Part shown: positions 11,016 through 22,724 of the stretch, one piece after another
Position numbering within the stretch: the first letter of the stretch is position 1
Layout: each line of letters starts with the position of its first letter
Assembly: GCA_005784505.1 (NCBI GenBank)
Contig: VCAZ01000181.1
Coordinates: 299,501 to 363,500 of the forward strand
DNA: 64,000 bases
From: Bagarius yarrelli
Taxonomy: Eukaryota; Chordata; Actinopteri; Siluriformes; Sisoridae
Direction of reading: 5' to 3'
Position numbers and translations under genes: made by a program
Notes under the pieces: model-generated
Seen by the model: the letters and a program-made list of their open reading frames with translations, nothing else
Databases searched by the model: none
Told to the model about the DNA's origin: nothing

Positions 11016-11690
11016 GTAGCTTTATTATTATTTACAGCAGCAGACGAGTGTGTAGGGACTCATTAGATTGGAGCGCACGGTTATGTCTCACTGTCTCCCG
11101 CCGGCATGTCTGCCTCGGTCCCGCTGCTCAGGAAACACAGCCTGGGATTTATTTATATGCTTAATGTGTTTATGTACAAACTGATGACAAACGACTCGAG
11201 TGTCGAGCCACCAGCAGCTTCCAGAGCAGCTTTGGCCTCTAGAATTTTCTAGATATCATTTTTGCCTAATAGAGCCACCTGTTTTCGGTGGAAAGCCAAA
11301 ATTAACGAGATTACAAGGTTAAAGTCATGTCAGTATTTACCCATTGCTAGGTTAGATTTACGGTTAGTGTGTGTGTGTTTTTCTGGTTTGTGTGTGTGAC
11401 TGTTTGTGTTTATCTGCTTTTGAGGGAAAATAATCCTTGATCCTTATTTGAGTGTTTACTTCCTGCCAGTTTTAGTGCCAGATTATTTTTTTTAATTACA
11501 TGATTAAAGTTGTAATACTTCGAAAATAATAACAAAATAAAGTAAAAATTACAAAAATAAAATTAGAATTTTGAAAATAAAGTCAAAATTATTCCAGAAT
11601 AAAGTAATAATAACGAGAATAATGTTACAGTTAAAATCTAGAAAAAATCTAAAGGAGGACTGAATTAAATCCTCGTGTTAAATCTGTTAG
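11016..11690. other. Intergenic DNA; GC-richer start, then AT-rich
   Basis: 11016-11220 is unusually GC- and CpG-rich for the region and could be regulatory (inference). The rest is AT-rich with AAAATAAAGT-like runs. No gene seen. Confidence 0.35.
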
Positions 11691-11699
11691 TGTGTTAAA

Positions 11700-11836
11700 T
11701 CTGTTAGCTCTTTTCTGTCTCTCTCTCTTTTTCTTTCTCTCTTTCTCTCTCTCTGTCTCTTTCTCTCTCTCTCTCTCTCTCTTTTTTCTCTGTCTCTCTA
11801 TCTGTCTCTTTCTCTGTCTTTCTCTCTTTCTCTTTA

Positions 11837-11890
<54 letters not shown>
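11700..11890 (+). repeat. (CT)n-rich microsatellite
   Basis: Interrupted TCTCTC/TTTCTC tract ending in about 50 bp of pure CT; the Leu/Ser frame over it is spurious. Confidence 0.93.
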
Positions 11891-11891
<1 letters not shown>

Positions 11892-12177
11892 TCAGTAGCT
11901 GAGACAGAACCTCAGAAAAGGAGAAAGATCATAAGAACAGATTCTTCAGTGTCTTGCCTGAGGCTTGTGTCCCCTGCTGTCCTACAGCTTCATGAAGCAG
12001 CGCTTGTCCTTCTGAGGAACGTCTCGGAGGAAACTCTGGCCTAGAGAACGCTTTGAGTCGGAAACCAATCGCATTTATTTTAAATTGGACTGAAGTAATA
12101 TAATAACGTGGCACAGAATAGAGCTGGTTATGAGAGTGTGTGGGTAAAATATAACTGTCATAACTATATAATGTCTG

Positions 12178-12180
<3 letters not shown>

Positions 12181-12231
<51 letters not shown>
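12181..12231 (+). repeat. (CA)n microsatellite
   Basis: About 25 pure CA units. Confidence 0.95.
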
Positions 12232-12233
<2 letters not shown>

Positions 12234-12496
12234 GTTTGAGATTGCGTGCCCACAGGATTAAAAATATCGAACATTTTTTTCACTGTGGTGACATTTTCTT
12301 GGTCCCCATGAGAAATCTTTCCTTCTCTCTTTCTTTCCTCATCTCTTTTATTAAGTTTAAGATTAAAACTTGTCTGTGTTTATTTAGGGTTAAACTGTGT
12401 GTGTTTATAGAAATCACCATCATCTACACCAGTTATGACGCTGCACTTATTTCTCCTGGTAAACCCGTCCAGACAGAATCCTTCTTTAACGCTGTT

Positions 12497-12580
12497 CGCA
12501 GCGGTGGTTCAATTGGTTAGGGTGCTGAATTGTTAATTGAAAGACCAGGAAGACGTGGGTTTGAGCCCCACCACCAGTGG
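12497..12580 (+). repeat. SINE head, fused to LINE fragment
   Basis: GCAGCGGTGGTTCAATTGG, TTGTTAATTGAAAGACCAG and GGGTTTGAGCCCC form a tRNA-like head of the second SINE type. It runs straight into LINE sequence. Confidence 0.55.
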
Positions 12581-12581
12581 G

Positions 12582-12850
12582 TCCAAAATGCTGCTGCCAA
12601 TCTTCTTAAAAATAGTCGCAAAAGTGACCACATCGGCCCGTATACTAACGGCCCTCCATTGGCTACCAATTCAATATAGAATTAATTTTAAAGTTCTTTT
12701 TCTGGTGTATAAATCTTTACATAACCAGTCCCCTAGTTATCTTTCAGAGCGGTTCCATTTCTATCCTCCTACTAGAAGTTTGAGTGATCAGAACAACCTC
12801 CCGCTTGAGATTAGAATGGCACCCTCACCCTATCCATCCCATCCCATCCT
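12582..12850 (+). pseudogene. Non-LTR retrotransposon fragment (L2/Rex-type RT C-terminus)
   Basis: The + frame reads TALHWLPIQYRINFKVLFLV then YKSLHNQSPSYLSERF, the well-known C-terminal motif (HWLPi..RI.FK) after the reverse transcriptase of L2/CR1/Rex-type LINEs. Only this tail is present; the RT core and endonuclease are missing. It is a dead fragment joined to the SINE head and followed by the long 'rim' repeat. Confidence 0.75.
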
Positions 12851-12861
12851 CAAACCACTTT

Positions 12862-13090
12862 TAATTCTATTTAATTCAATTCAGTTTTATTTGTCTAGCA
12901 TTTTTTTACACTTGTCATTGTCTCGAAGCAGCTTTACACAATCACAGATAATTAATACAGGATGTGATAATATTACAATGTGAATCCCTGAGACGGAAAC
13001 AGGAAGAAACCTTGAGAGGAACCAGACTCAACAGAGAACCCGTCCTCATTTGGGTGATAAACAGAGAGCGGGAATTATTCAGTCACACTG
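12862..13090 (+). repeat. Long interspersed 'rim' repeat, copy 1
   Basis: AATTCAATTCAGTTTTATTT, AAGCAGCTTTACACAATC and GAAACCTTGAGAGGAACCAG. The same order of blocks recurs at 20365, 27040, 34945 and 59925. The family name is unknown to me. Confidence 0.7.
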
Positions 13091-13160
13091 TGTGTGTAAG
13101 AGACTTGTGTCTTAGCAGGGCAGTACGTCTCCGCTTGTCACATACTGAGGGACAGTCAGT

Positions 13161-13163
<3 letters not shown>

Positions 13164-13223
<60 letters not shown>
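13164..13223 (+). repeat. (CA)n microsatellite, one break
   Basis: CA run interrupted once by CCA. Confidence 0.95.
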
Positions 13224-13224
<1 letters not shown>

Positions 13225-13244
13225 CCCACACAGCCCTGTTTGTC

Positions 13245-13425
13245 CCATATATACCTTTATTTATCTCACTACTGTCTTTTTCTCTGCTGTTTTTCTGTAT
13301 ATATTTTATATATTTTCTGTATATTTTTGTCTTTATTTTGTTTATTTGTCTCTTTGTGCTTTGGAAAAACTGTAACGTAAATATGGTCATGCCAATAAAA
13401 CCTTTTGACTTTGACTTTGACTGTA
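13245..13425 (+). repeat. LINE 3' end with (TTTGACT)-type tail
   Basis: T-rich sequence, CAATAAAA at about 13392, then repeated TTTGAC at the end, as in many fish LINE tails. Confidence 0.55.
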
Positions 13426-14789
13426 GTCACAAGTCCTGAGAAAACAGCTGAAGTGTCTTCATGGCAGAGTGGACGTGTCCTCAGTCACCTTGCTGATGTG
13501 ACGATCATCAAACAACACACTTGCTCAATCTGGCTCTCTAATATCCCGTCCTATTCCATTCCATTCCACTGTGGACTTAAATTTTACTCTGATGTTAAAT
13601 TGTTGTGTTTTGTTGTGTGTGTTTATGGTCTGATTTTAATGTCTGCACTTTGGTCAGTCGTGCGGCTGTTTTAAAATGTGCTTTAGAAAGAAATAAACTT
13701 ATAACAGAATAACAGAATCTGCCAAATATCTAAATGTGCACAATAAATCTCATTTATCTGTAATTAAAGTTAGCCGAAGTGACTAATAAATTCAAAGACA
13801 AAAAACAAGTCCTGGAATTAGTTTTATCATAAAAACACCAAGTTATAATTACACAGACGAATTAATGTCACAGAAATGATTAATTATTACAATTTTTATT
13901 GCCTAATTATAGAAACTTCCTACTTATAAATGATTTTATCTTATATCTTTCCCACTTTTGTCTTTAATCACTTCCTCTATCAGAGTTGGATGTAGTTTTG
14001 TCGGATCTGTGCTTTAATGCTTATATGCGTTAAAATTATTTACTCAATAAAAGAATCTTTTTCTTCCACTAATAAAGTTTTAATAAATAAAGGAATAAAT
14101 CCCACAGCATGTATTAGGAGTTACTATATTCGAACCCGCCCAAGCTCAGACCCCTTCCTGGGAAAGTTTTAGATCATTATCATCGCTAACGGATTTCGCT
14201 TTAATTATTGGAACATGATGGATTTTAATTTGGTCGTGAATCTCATGAATTTTTAATTAGAAACAGGAAATTTTTTATTAGTGGTGGTAAAAATAGACAT
14301 CCAACATCAGGCCTTCAGCGAGCCGGTGCTTCTGCATGGATTCAGCCAGTGTACAGGAAGCAGTGTGTAAATCATCAGCAGATTCAATCCCAGACTACAA
14401 ATTGCCCACAGAACCCGCATAAATGATCACACCGAAATGAATTCGGGTCCAGTGATATTGTAAAACAGCCCTAATATAGACAAGAGAGGATATATATTAT
14501 AAAATTATATAAAAGAAATAAAAGAAAAGTTCTTATTGTACAAAAATCTTCCAATCTATCAGTGTTAGATGAGTCACATGATCATAATAGATCTATAGGT
14601 ACATACTATAGTATCTATAGTCAGAGACAAAAACCCCCTCCACCCTACTCCCCCTCAAACACACACGCACACACACACACACGGGGGAACTATGAGTCAT
14701 CTTGAGGTAATAAAATGTGACATAATTTACAGTTTGTATTGAAATATTTACATATGTGGCAAATAGCCGTATAATAAACAGAATAATCT
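13426..14789. other. AT-rich intergenic DNA, nothing recognised
   Basis: Short A/T-rich frames only, a small CA run at 14660-14682 and no RNA gene. Confidence 0.5.
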
Positions 14790-14795
14790 TACAGT

Positions 14796-14796
<1 letters not shown>

Positions 14797-14828
<32 letters not shown>
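14797..14828 (+). repeat. (GT)n microsatellite
   Basis: About 16 GT units. Confidence 0.93.
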
Positions 14829-14829
<1 letters not shown>

Positions 14830-15270
14830 TCACCCTAAAGACGCTTCTTTTACACATAAAAATCACAGACATAAACATTTGAGAACAAAACTCAGACCGA
14901 AAAGTGCTTTTCCATGATTATTTATTATTTTAAGTAATAATGGAGTCGTTTTATGAGATTTTTAAAGTTTAATTCAAGAATTTTAATGAAACTAAATTTA
15001 AAAAGCCAAAAAATATAGTCAGCTTTAAAAACGACACAATAAAATGAACAATATATTGAAATGAAATAAGTTATTTTTATTCATGTCTATGAAACAGAAT
15101 CAGGTCTAACTGTTTTTGTGGGGTTTTTTAATTAACTAAATAAAGTCCTACAAAGTTAATGTTATTATATTATATATTATATAATATTAATATTATTACT
15201 CTCACCAGAGTGAGAGTCAGTGTCATTTTAGCATTTTCATCATGTTACAGAACATTAAAGCAATTACAAA

Positions 15271-15741
15271 TCAGTGATGGGTCGTTAATGAACAATTCGT
15301 TCATTTTAAATGAATCGTTAATGTGACTCGGTGAGAACGAGTCGTTTCAGAGTGTGATTCATTCAGTCGCGCATACGATTCTCTTTCCAGCTCAGACTGC
15401 ATTGGTTGGTTGAGTTTATGTCGCTGTCACGTGATGCACCAATGACTCAAACCCAAAGACTTGAGATCCGTGTCAGATTCCCACAACCACCAGGCTGCCA
15501 CCATTGGGCCCCTGAGCAAGGCCCTTAACCCAGTTGTATGAAAGAGATACATGTATGGGCGTCTGCCAAATACCTTAAAATGTAAATGTTATTGCATTAT
15601 AGGTTCGAATTGTTTGTAGTGTGATTAAGGTTTGGGTTTAATTATATTTTCCTGAAATGAACGAAATGATTCTAAAAAAGATTCGTTCATTTTGCTGTAC
15701 GAGACTCGGAGGTCCGAATCAGTAAAAATTTCCCATCACTA
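15271..15741. mobile_element. hAT-type MITE with 8-bp target duplication, split by a SINE
   Basis: The left end TCAGTGATGGG and right end CCCATCACTA are inverted. The flanks ATTACAAA (15263-15270) and ATTACACA (15742-15749) match at 7 of 8 bases, the hAT length. Inside are inverted AACGAATC/GATTCGTT motifs. A SINE sits in its middle. Confidence 0.75.
15478..15592 (+). repeat. SINE nested in hAT MITE
   Basis: CAACCACCAGGCTGCCACC, then GGGCCCCTGAGCAAGGCCCT, then GGGCGTCTGCC and AAAATGTAAATG. The head is mostly lost. Confidence 0.75.
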
Positions 15742-16040
15742 ATTACACACCGAAACTCGTATTCTAGAAATTTCCTGTTGCTGAGTTATTTTACTTGACT
15801 TTGCTTTTCTGTCGAATGTGAGCGGTACACGGGTAACGCGTTCGAATGGAACAAAACAAAAACCTCACACACTTTCATAGGGCCCAAAATGGCTAACGGG
15901 GCCCCCTGCAGTCTCACTAATTGTATATATAGTGAAGAACTTAAAGACCAATAAAAATTCTAATCAGTTCTCTTTGTCTGCGTTCCAAATTCATTGCGTC
16001 AGTGTAACACGACTCTTATTGTTTGTCAGACTTTTTCTTT

Positions 16041-16048
16041 TGTGTGTT

Positions 16049-16092
<44 letters not shown>

Positions 16093-16240
16093 ATAATTAT
16101 AAAGGACGATCCTGACAGATCCTGATGCGGAAGGATGTAATTAGCGGTGGGATAATAAACCTGGTGTGTGACAGCAGGGTAAACACAGACACCCACACAC
16201 TCGCTACAACACCCACACACACACACACACACACACACAA
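16041..16240. repeat. (GT)n at 16041-16092 facing (CA)n at 16208-16240
   Basis: Two microsatellites in opposite orientation 115 bp apart, able to pair as an inverted repeat. Confidence 0.85.
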
Positions 16241-16697
16241 TTAAACAGAGAAAGAAGTAACACAAATATATTACACCCAGACTTGAGGGATTTGAAGCAC
16301 TTGTTAATTCAGCTGCAGCTGAGATCCAATGATCTCAGGAGAAACCTGGAACTTTCTGTCATTAGACCAGTACGGGGTGTGAGCCTGCTCCGAGACCAGT
16401 GGACGGTGGGTGGGGTGAAGACCTGCTCCGAGAAAATGAAACCCATGAGTGGTAGGTTTACCTGTGATGGGGCAGAACAGCTCGGGTCAGAAGGTCGTAG
16501 AAAATGCAATAAAAACAAATCCGAAAATGAAACCCGAGAGACCCTGTAGTACATGCTGACAGGTTTTGTCCTATACCTGTTTGTCCTATACGGCAATAAA
16601 AAAACAAATCCAGACCAAAAGTTATATAAAATTAACTGTTGCTGTTGCGTATGTGATGATCAGTAAAATATATTTTTGTAATCGAAATTTTATTTCA

Positions 16698-16887
16698 GCA
16701 GACACATTTAGCAGACACTCTTATATAGAGCCACTTATATGTATCTCTGTTATACAACCGAGCAATTAAGGGATTAGGGGCCTTGCTCAGGGGCCCAACA
16801 GCGGTGACATGGTGGTGCCAGGTATCGAATGCCGATCTAACAGTTAGCAGTCCAACACCTCAATCACTGCGCTACCACTTCCCCTAA
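16698..16887 (-). repeat. SINE (reverse), near full length
   Basis: On +: ACATTTAGCAGACACTCTTA, GGGGCCTTGCTCAGGGGCCC, GCAGTCCAACACCTCAATCA. Confidence 0.78.
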
Positions 16888-17130
16888 ATCTTCTTCTTCT
16901 TCTTACAGAGCGAATCACTTTATATGATGAACAGATTTCATTTTGTCCACAGTTAAACTTTGGTACATAAACAGTAACTCATCCTGCTCGCTTCATGTAC
17001 CAGAACAAAATTCATCGTTTTTTCACAGAAGTTCATGATGCGAGGTTAAATGTGCAGGTGGACATTTTGGAAATTGCTAACTGTAGCCTGTTAGCACGGA
17101 AAATTTCCCTCGTTGTCCCTCACCCTCACT

Positions 17131-17205
17131 GTCCAAGGCCACAACCAGAGACGACCAGAGACGGCCAGAGACGACCAGAGACGACCAGAGACGACCAGAG
17201 ACGAC
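17131..17205 (+). repeat. 10-bp minisatellite (GACCAGAGAC)
   Basis: About six tandem copies of GACCAGAGAC. A single GACCAGAGAC also occurs near 4880 beside similar sequence (ATTACTACAACACATCATG against ATCACTACAATACAACATG), so both seem to come from one dispersed repeat. Confidence 0.8.
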
Positions 17206-17601
17206 ATCACTACAATACAACATGTTTTATTTACTGATTTATTTAATGAAAATTTGTATGTTACAGTCAGTAATAGTACTAAAATAGCAAACATATAAAT
17301 GGCACCTGATTAAACGCTGCTGCTGGAGTTGAGATAAAAAGTAAAGAAACACAAACTACATTAGCTAAATAAATAAATAAATTCAAAATAAATCACTATA
17401 ATTAAACTAATATCCAACCCTTCATACATCAGACTGAACAACTAACTGAAATAAACAACCGAAATGTATAAAAATAAAAAACAATGCTAAGCTCTCGAAA
17501 AGGCATTAGTTCAGTATTTAATCGAGAATCGAACTTCTGCTTCACACCTTCAATTCATTTATAGATTTTTTTGTACTTTTTATAAAATACAAATGTAACG
17601 A

Positions 17602-17850
17602 AGGGCCATGCGGTGGGTCAGTGTTTAGCACTGTTGCCCCACAGTAAGAAGGTCCTGGGTTCGATTTCTTTCTGTGTGGAGTTTGTATGTTCTCCCTGTA
17701 TGTGTGTGTGTGTGTGTGTGTTTACTCCGGGTTCTCCGGTTTCCTCCCACAGTCCAAAAACATGTATGTTAGATTGATGGTGATTCTAAATTGCCCATAG
17801 GAGTGAGTGTGTGTGTGTGTGTGGCCCTGTGATGGACTGGTGACCTAGTT
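17602..17850 (+). repeat. V-SINE (DANA/Mermaid-like), 3'-truncated
   Basis: GTCCTGGGTTCGATT (B-box-like), GTGTGGAGTTTGTATGTTCT, TTTCCTCCCACAGTCCAAAA and GATGGACTGGTGACC in this order are typical of vertebrate V-SINEs. The last part of the family is missing. Confidence 0.85.
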
Positions 17851-18310
17851 TCTTTTTCTTTCCACCAAAATGTACCTTATTAACCCTCACAGAATAAGCA
17901 AGAGCAACAGGATAAACGAGAACTTAATACAAGAGTCTGATGTAAAGTTTCATTTTACAAAATATTATTATAAAAATTTAAACAGAATGATTTTAGTTAC
18001 GGAATTTATTACAAACACGTGACCTAAAAATCCAATCTGTAGTGATTTTGTATGTCAGACTAATAATTCCACGTTTCCCGAGTAAATACAAGGAACGCAC
18101 TAAACACGTCACTACACTGCCCCCATGTGGACATGCACTTTTAATGCAACTTGTTTTTTTTTAGTTTGTATTTGGTTTAGTGATCTTTCTTTAAAAAAAA
18201 ATAGTTCTCTAATAGAACCAAATAAAGGAACCAGCTGAGGGTTCAGTTGAAGTGCAGATAGAATTGAGTCTGACTATAATTGAGTAAAGAACCAGACACA
18301 CAGAAATAAG
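17851..18310. other. Intergenic DNA, nothing recognised
   Basis: AT-rich, no frames of note. Confidence 0.5.
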
Positions 18311-18311
18311 A

Positions 18312-18484
18312 TGTTTGACAGACGCTCTTATCCAGAGCCACTTACATTATTCTCATCTTATCTTATTGGGTTGGGCCCTAGAGGGTTAAGGGCCACACTC
18401 GGGGGCCCAGTAGTGGCAGCTTTAAACCTAAGGCCTTTTGATCAGCAGTCCAACACTGTAACCACTGAGCTACCACTTCCTCTC
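18312..18484 (-). repeat. SINE (reverse)
   Basis: On +: ACAGACGCTCTTATCCAGAG, CTCGGGGGCCCAGTAG, CAGCAGTCCAACACTGTAAC. Confidence 0.78.
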
Positions 18485-18919
18485 TTAGTCTGTTCAGTGT
18501 AACACAAATACAGTAATAAAACCGACTGACATTCATTCACCCAATCATCTTACCGAAATCTTTTATTCTGGTCAATGGAACAGTGGATATAGTGAAGATT
18601 CGTTGAATTCGGATTCATTTGGTTTAACAAACAGATCATTTAAATGACTCGGGATTCACAAATCTTTCTCCTCATTTACTCACGTCAGTGTTTAGTCCTA
18701 ACAGCAATATAGATAAATAGAAATGACATCATTCAGTTGTTCAGTGAGGAACAAGTAGCTGATTGAGATGTTTAGGAAACTTCCTGCATGAGAGACTCAA
18801 AACTACAGGTACTGATTCATCTGATAATTTTCTGTCCTATAAATATCATGTATCCCTAATAAAATAATAACTATATATCCATTACCTATCAAACCTATGG
18901 AGTGTAGTTCTAAGTATGA

Positions 18920-18934
18920 ACACCAGGTGGCGGT
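18920..18934 (+). promoter_or_regulatory. CTCF-like motif
   Basis: ACACCAGGTGGCGGT resembles the CTCF core (CCASYAGRKGGCRC). It is outside any repeat I recognise. Binding is not shown. Confidence 0.3.
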
Positions 18935-19354
18935 GAAACCTTGTTTATGCTAAGGTTTAATGGCATATAAATGTATATCAAAAGCAGCAACACATTAAAT
19001 GTATACATTAAGAACACGTGCATTTATTTAATTAGCCAATCACGTTACAGAAACCAAAAGCACATCATCTGATCTTTCGTTTGATCTTTAACGCTGTAGA
19101 TTGTCTGGGTTTCTTTATTAGTGGTTTTGGGTTGTTTCGTTTTTTGTGACGATTGATTTTTGATGCTGTGCATTTTGACATGTTTTACCTCATCAGCGAG
19201 TCGTTTCCTCCTGCAGAACTGCTGCGTAACTCCAAGCAGCTCATCAATCACTATCATTCAGCCGTGTTCTGCTTCACTGAGATTAGATTAAACACTCAGA
19301 CGCTTGACTTGTATTTGCAGAATTTTTTTGGATATTACTTAAAAATGTTATTTA

Positions 19355-19892
19355 TAGGGATGCACCGATACGATACTGGTACTGATACGATACTGGTATC
19401 GGTATCGGGACCGATACTGAGGTCATGTACTCGTACTTGTAAAAACACTCAGATACCAAAGATCGAAACCTCATGTGACGTCATTGGCAGAACTTTCACT
19501 GTTGCAGCGGCGACAGAATGTCAGGCTCAACAGTGTGGAACTATTTCAGTGTTAATAATGACAACCCAAACATGGCAGACTGCAAACTTTGTTCTGCAAC
19601 AATATTAAAAGGTAGAAAAGTGAGTACTAATATGAGTAATCTGGTAAAATTACAACACAAAAGTGAGCATGGTGAATTTTCCGCTAGCAGTAATGTTAGT
19701 ATTCGGCAACCCACCCTGCAGCAAACCCCTGCAGGACACAAGAAAATAGCAAAGGATACAGTAAACCGAGAGCCAATCAAATAATCCCACATCCTATAAA
19801 AACTACAGGTATCGGTATCGATATCGGCGAGTACCAAAAAAAAATATTGTACCCATATTCGCTCTTCAAAAATTGGTATCAGTGCGTCCCTA
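19355..19892. mobile_element. hAT element, internally deleted, with BED-finger fragment
   Basis: Ends TAGGGATGCACCGATAC and, inverted, GGTATCAGTGCGTCCCTA. The flanks GTTATTTA (19347-19354) and ATTATTTC (19893-19900) share 6 of 8 bases. Only the first part of the transposase gene remains. The ends hold many GATAC/GTATC repeats. Confidence 0.78.
19518..19784 (+). pseudogene. hAT transposase N-terminal fragment (BED zinc finger, ZBED-like)
   Basis: The 88-codon frame starts MSGSTVWNYFSVNNDNPNMA and has C-K-L-C at about residues 22-25 and H-K-S-E-H at about 49-53, a Cx2C...Hx3H BED finger, the DNA-binding domain of hAT transposases. It stops soon after the finger. The DDE catalytic domain and C-terminal dimerisation domain are gone, so it cannot transpose. 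Expression of a lone BED finger is possible but there is no sign of it. The start is the first ATG and fits family starts. Confidence 0.7.
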
Positions 19893-20364
19893 ATTATTTC
19901 CGATAACTGATTAATATTTGCATAAAAGTGCAGGTGTTCCCAATAAAGTGGGACAGTAAGTGTGTGCAATAGTAGTAAACAATGATATAACAGTCTGTCC
20001 GGTTTTAATTAGTTATTAATTATTGGTTTAACTGATAACGACTGACTGCTGCTGGAATTTATAATGATATCAAAGCAAAGCTCTGTTTGTTTCTCCATGT
20101 GTCTCTCTGTGGGCTTCCTGTGGGCTCTCCAACCTCACAGGATGAGGTTACCTGACTAGGTAAGTGTATGAGTGTGAATTGGTGTGCATGATGTTGGGAA
20201 CGATTCGGAATGTTCCGGCATGAAATGTGCACAAAGCAAACTTCATGAATCGAATGCCATTTCATTTGTGCAGCACTTTTAATATAGAAATATATAGAAA
20301 CAAGGTCAAGAATAATATTAGACTTGAAATGTGTGTGTGTGTGTGTGTGTGTCGTGTGTGTATG

Positions 20365-21430
20365 TAATTTTATTTAACCCTTATGAGCTACTCTTGGGGG
20401 GGACTGTGGAAAAGAAAACACTCCCTTAGATGGTATGAGGAGGAAACTTTAAGGCTGCTTTTACACTACAGGTCCTGATGCTGAGCTCCGATTTTGTGAC
20501 TGTCCGATTTCTTTGATGATCCGCTTACATTATCTCTTAAAACTGACCCCGTATCCGATATGTGCATTTACACTAAACGCGGCAAAACACACCCCAGTGT
20601 AGACGTACCAACTGATTATTCAGTATTTTTGCCTGTACATCATATTTAAAGGTCGACAAAAACAATGATGTCCTCAGGAGAAGAAGAAAAAAAAGAGGGG
20701 AGCTTCTGATGCAGTCTGGGAGAATGTAGCATTGATTTAAGAAAAAAATGAATAAATAATAAACACACAGTTGTTGTAATTATTATATGTCGCTGTTGGT
20801 GTCCATCTGAGTTGACGTCACGCGCCACAGTCGTTTATTCGATGACGAATGACTGACATTGACGGGTAAAAATCTGATTTGTCTGTTTACATGGCAGACG
20901 CTAATGCACGAATCCGATTCATATCAGATTTATTTCCACACATAAGTGAGACCTGAAACCGATTAGAAAATATCAGAATCCATGTGCTTTTTTTCCGCTT
21001 AAATGATCGTCGGTCAGATCCCTTCTGTACCACATTAAAGGAAAAAAAAAAAACTGGAACCGGGTCATATGATCCATGCAGTGTAAATGCGGCCTGAGAG
21101 GATGCGGATTCAAGCGGGAACCCATCCTCATGTGCGTGACACTGGAGTGTGTGGTTATAAGTCATTATACACATGAGAGTGTGATTATAAATAATGTCCT
21201 TTCTATGGAAAAAAACAGTCACTGTGTGAAACGGAGCTTCTGAGCACAACATCGTGGACTTCATTATAGATGCAACACCAACTCCTCCATGCCACCTCCT
21301 CTTTGGATGTCATGAAGACATGGAGCAGAGGTTACGGTTGGACTGAGAGTTCAGAAACTCGGGTGGGATGAACTGGAAACTGGAGCCTCCTCGAAACCTG
21401 GCATCAGTTAATGATTTCGCTAATTCTCTT
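20365..21430 (+). repeat. Long 'rim' repeat, copy 2, split by another element
   Basis: 20365-20449 ends ...GAGGAGGAAACTTTA and 21098 onward resumes ...GATTCAAGCGGGAACCCATC and CCATGCCACCTCCTC. The order matches the other copies. The gap is filled by the element at 20450-21097. Confidence 0.6.
20450..21097. mobile_element. DNA-transposon-like element nested in the rim repeat
   Basis: Left end AGGCTGCTTTTACACTACA and inverted right end AGGCCGCATTTACACTGCA match at 16 of 19 bases. A related stretch (GGCAGACGCTAAT, CATATC(A/C)GATTT) recurs at 26400-26690. No coding capacity; the superfamily is unclear. Confidence 0.55.
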
Positions 21431-21684
21431 GTGGTAGCTCAGTGGTGGTGTATTCAAGTGCCAGAACAACCAAGTTCCTCCTGCTGAGCTCTTGTGCATG
21501 ACCTCTAACCCTTTACTTCGCCTCTTCAGAAGTGTGGAGATTAATTTTAGGAATCATTAGTAGGGATTGTTTAGTGGTCATGTGATAATCGCAGACAGAA
21601 AGGTGGACAAGGAAGAGATAAAAGAGGAGTGTAACTAGTGCTCTGGGTTTTCTTTTTTCAGCTCTCTTTTCCTGTGCCAGCTCT

Positions 21685-21687
<3 letters not shown>

Positions 21688-21725
<38 letters not shown>

Positions 21726-21889
21726 CTATACAGACATATAGCTAAATACAGTATTAATCATAAAAATAAAATAAAAATAAAAGAATAAACATCAAAAAGA
21801 ATCTTTATAAAAGGTGCTAAATTAAAAAAGAAAGCAAAATGTACATAATCCTTATAAAGTGTATATGTGCATGTGTGTTTGTCTCTCTT

Positions 21890-21921
<32 letters not shown>

Positions 21922-21955
21922 TGTCTTTTCATTTCTTCCTCTCTCTCTCCTTCTC
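21688..21955 (+). repeat. (CT)n tracts at 21688-21722 and 21886-21955
   Basis: Two CT runs separated by AT-rich DNA. Confidence 0.9.
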
Positions 21956-22599
21956 TCCTAACAGTTTTACATACATACAAGAGTACAATTAATTGTCTAT
22001 GTTTTACTATTCTTTATTCTGTAGCAGATTCTATAGTAATATATATATAATATATAGCATTCTATATAACTATATTAACCCATCCCATTAAACCATTTCA
22101 GTTATAAATTATGAGTTAACAAGTCTTTACTCAACTTTAACATTGATGTGTTAACTAAAGCAATACAATATAATCACTTGATAGTTATATGTTCATAATA
22201 CACAATATTGGTATAGATTTTTGTGTGAAATTTTTTGGATTGTTTAACATTTTGGTCAATCAATGTGCAAATAACTTTAACTATATAACTTGTATTTCTA
22301 TAATTTGACCACCTGTTTTATTGCTGCTTTATTGTATTTGTACAGTGAAGTGATTACTCATTTCTAAATTTTATTTTATGTTATTTTACTTATTTTCTTT
22401 GATTTTGCTGGGAGCAACTGCAACTTAATAATTTTTTCCTGATGGGATCAGTAACTCTATTCTGATTTTGACTCTGATGACAGTGTCCTTATTGATATAT
22501 GTATATTTAATAATTATTAAATTTTTTGTTGTATAGTTTTTGTTATAATTATTATTGTTTGTTTGTTTGTTTTTAAACACCGTACCAGACTCTTAGATT
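21956..22599. other. AT-rich DNA upstream of candidate promoter
   Basis: Very AT-rich, with no frames or repeats beyond short GTTT runs at 22557-22571. Confidence 0.5.
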
Positions 22600-22724
22600 G
22601 AAATGTGCACCTGCTCGCCGCCATTTTTAAATCCACTTCACTGCACTTGCTTCACATAGACGCATATATTAAGCCTGTGCGCGCGCGCGCTGGGGTATTT
22701 ATATTCCCAGTGCGTTTCTTTGTG
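22600..22724 (+). promoter_or_regulatory. tmem63b: Candidate tmem63b promoter (YY1-like site, GC run, TATA-like box)
   Basis: A CpG-rich patch in otherwise AT-rich DNA. Seen: GCCGCCATTTTTA at 22617-22629 (YY1-like), a CG run at 22679-22690, and TATTTATA at 22696-22703. It lies just upstream of a CpG-rich exon-like stretch with a good donor. The link to tmem63b rests on strand and on being the only such patch upstream of the start codon. No transcript supports it here. Confidence 0.45.
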
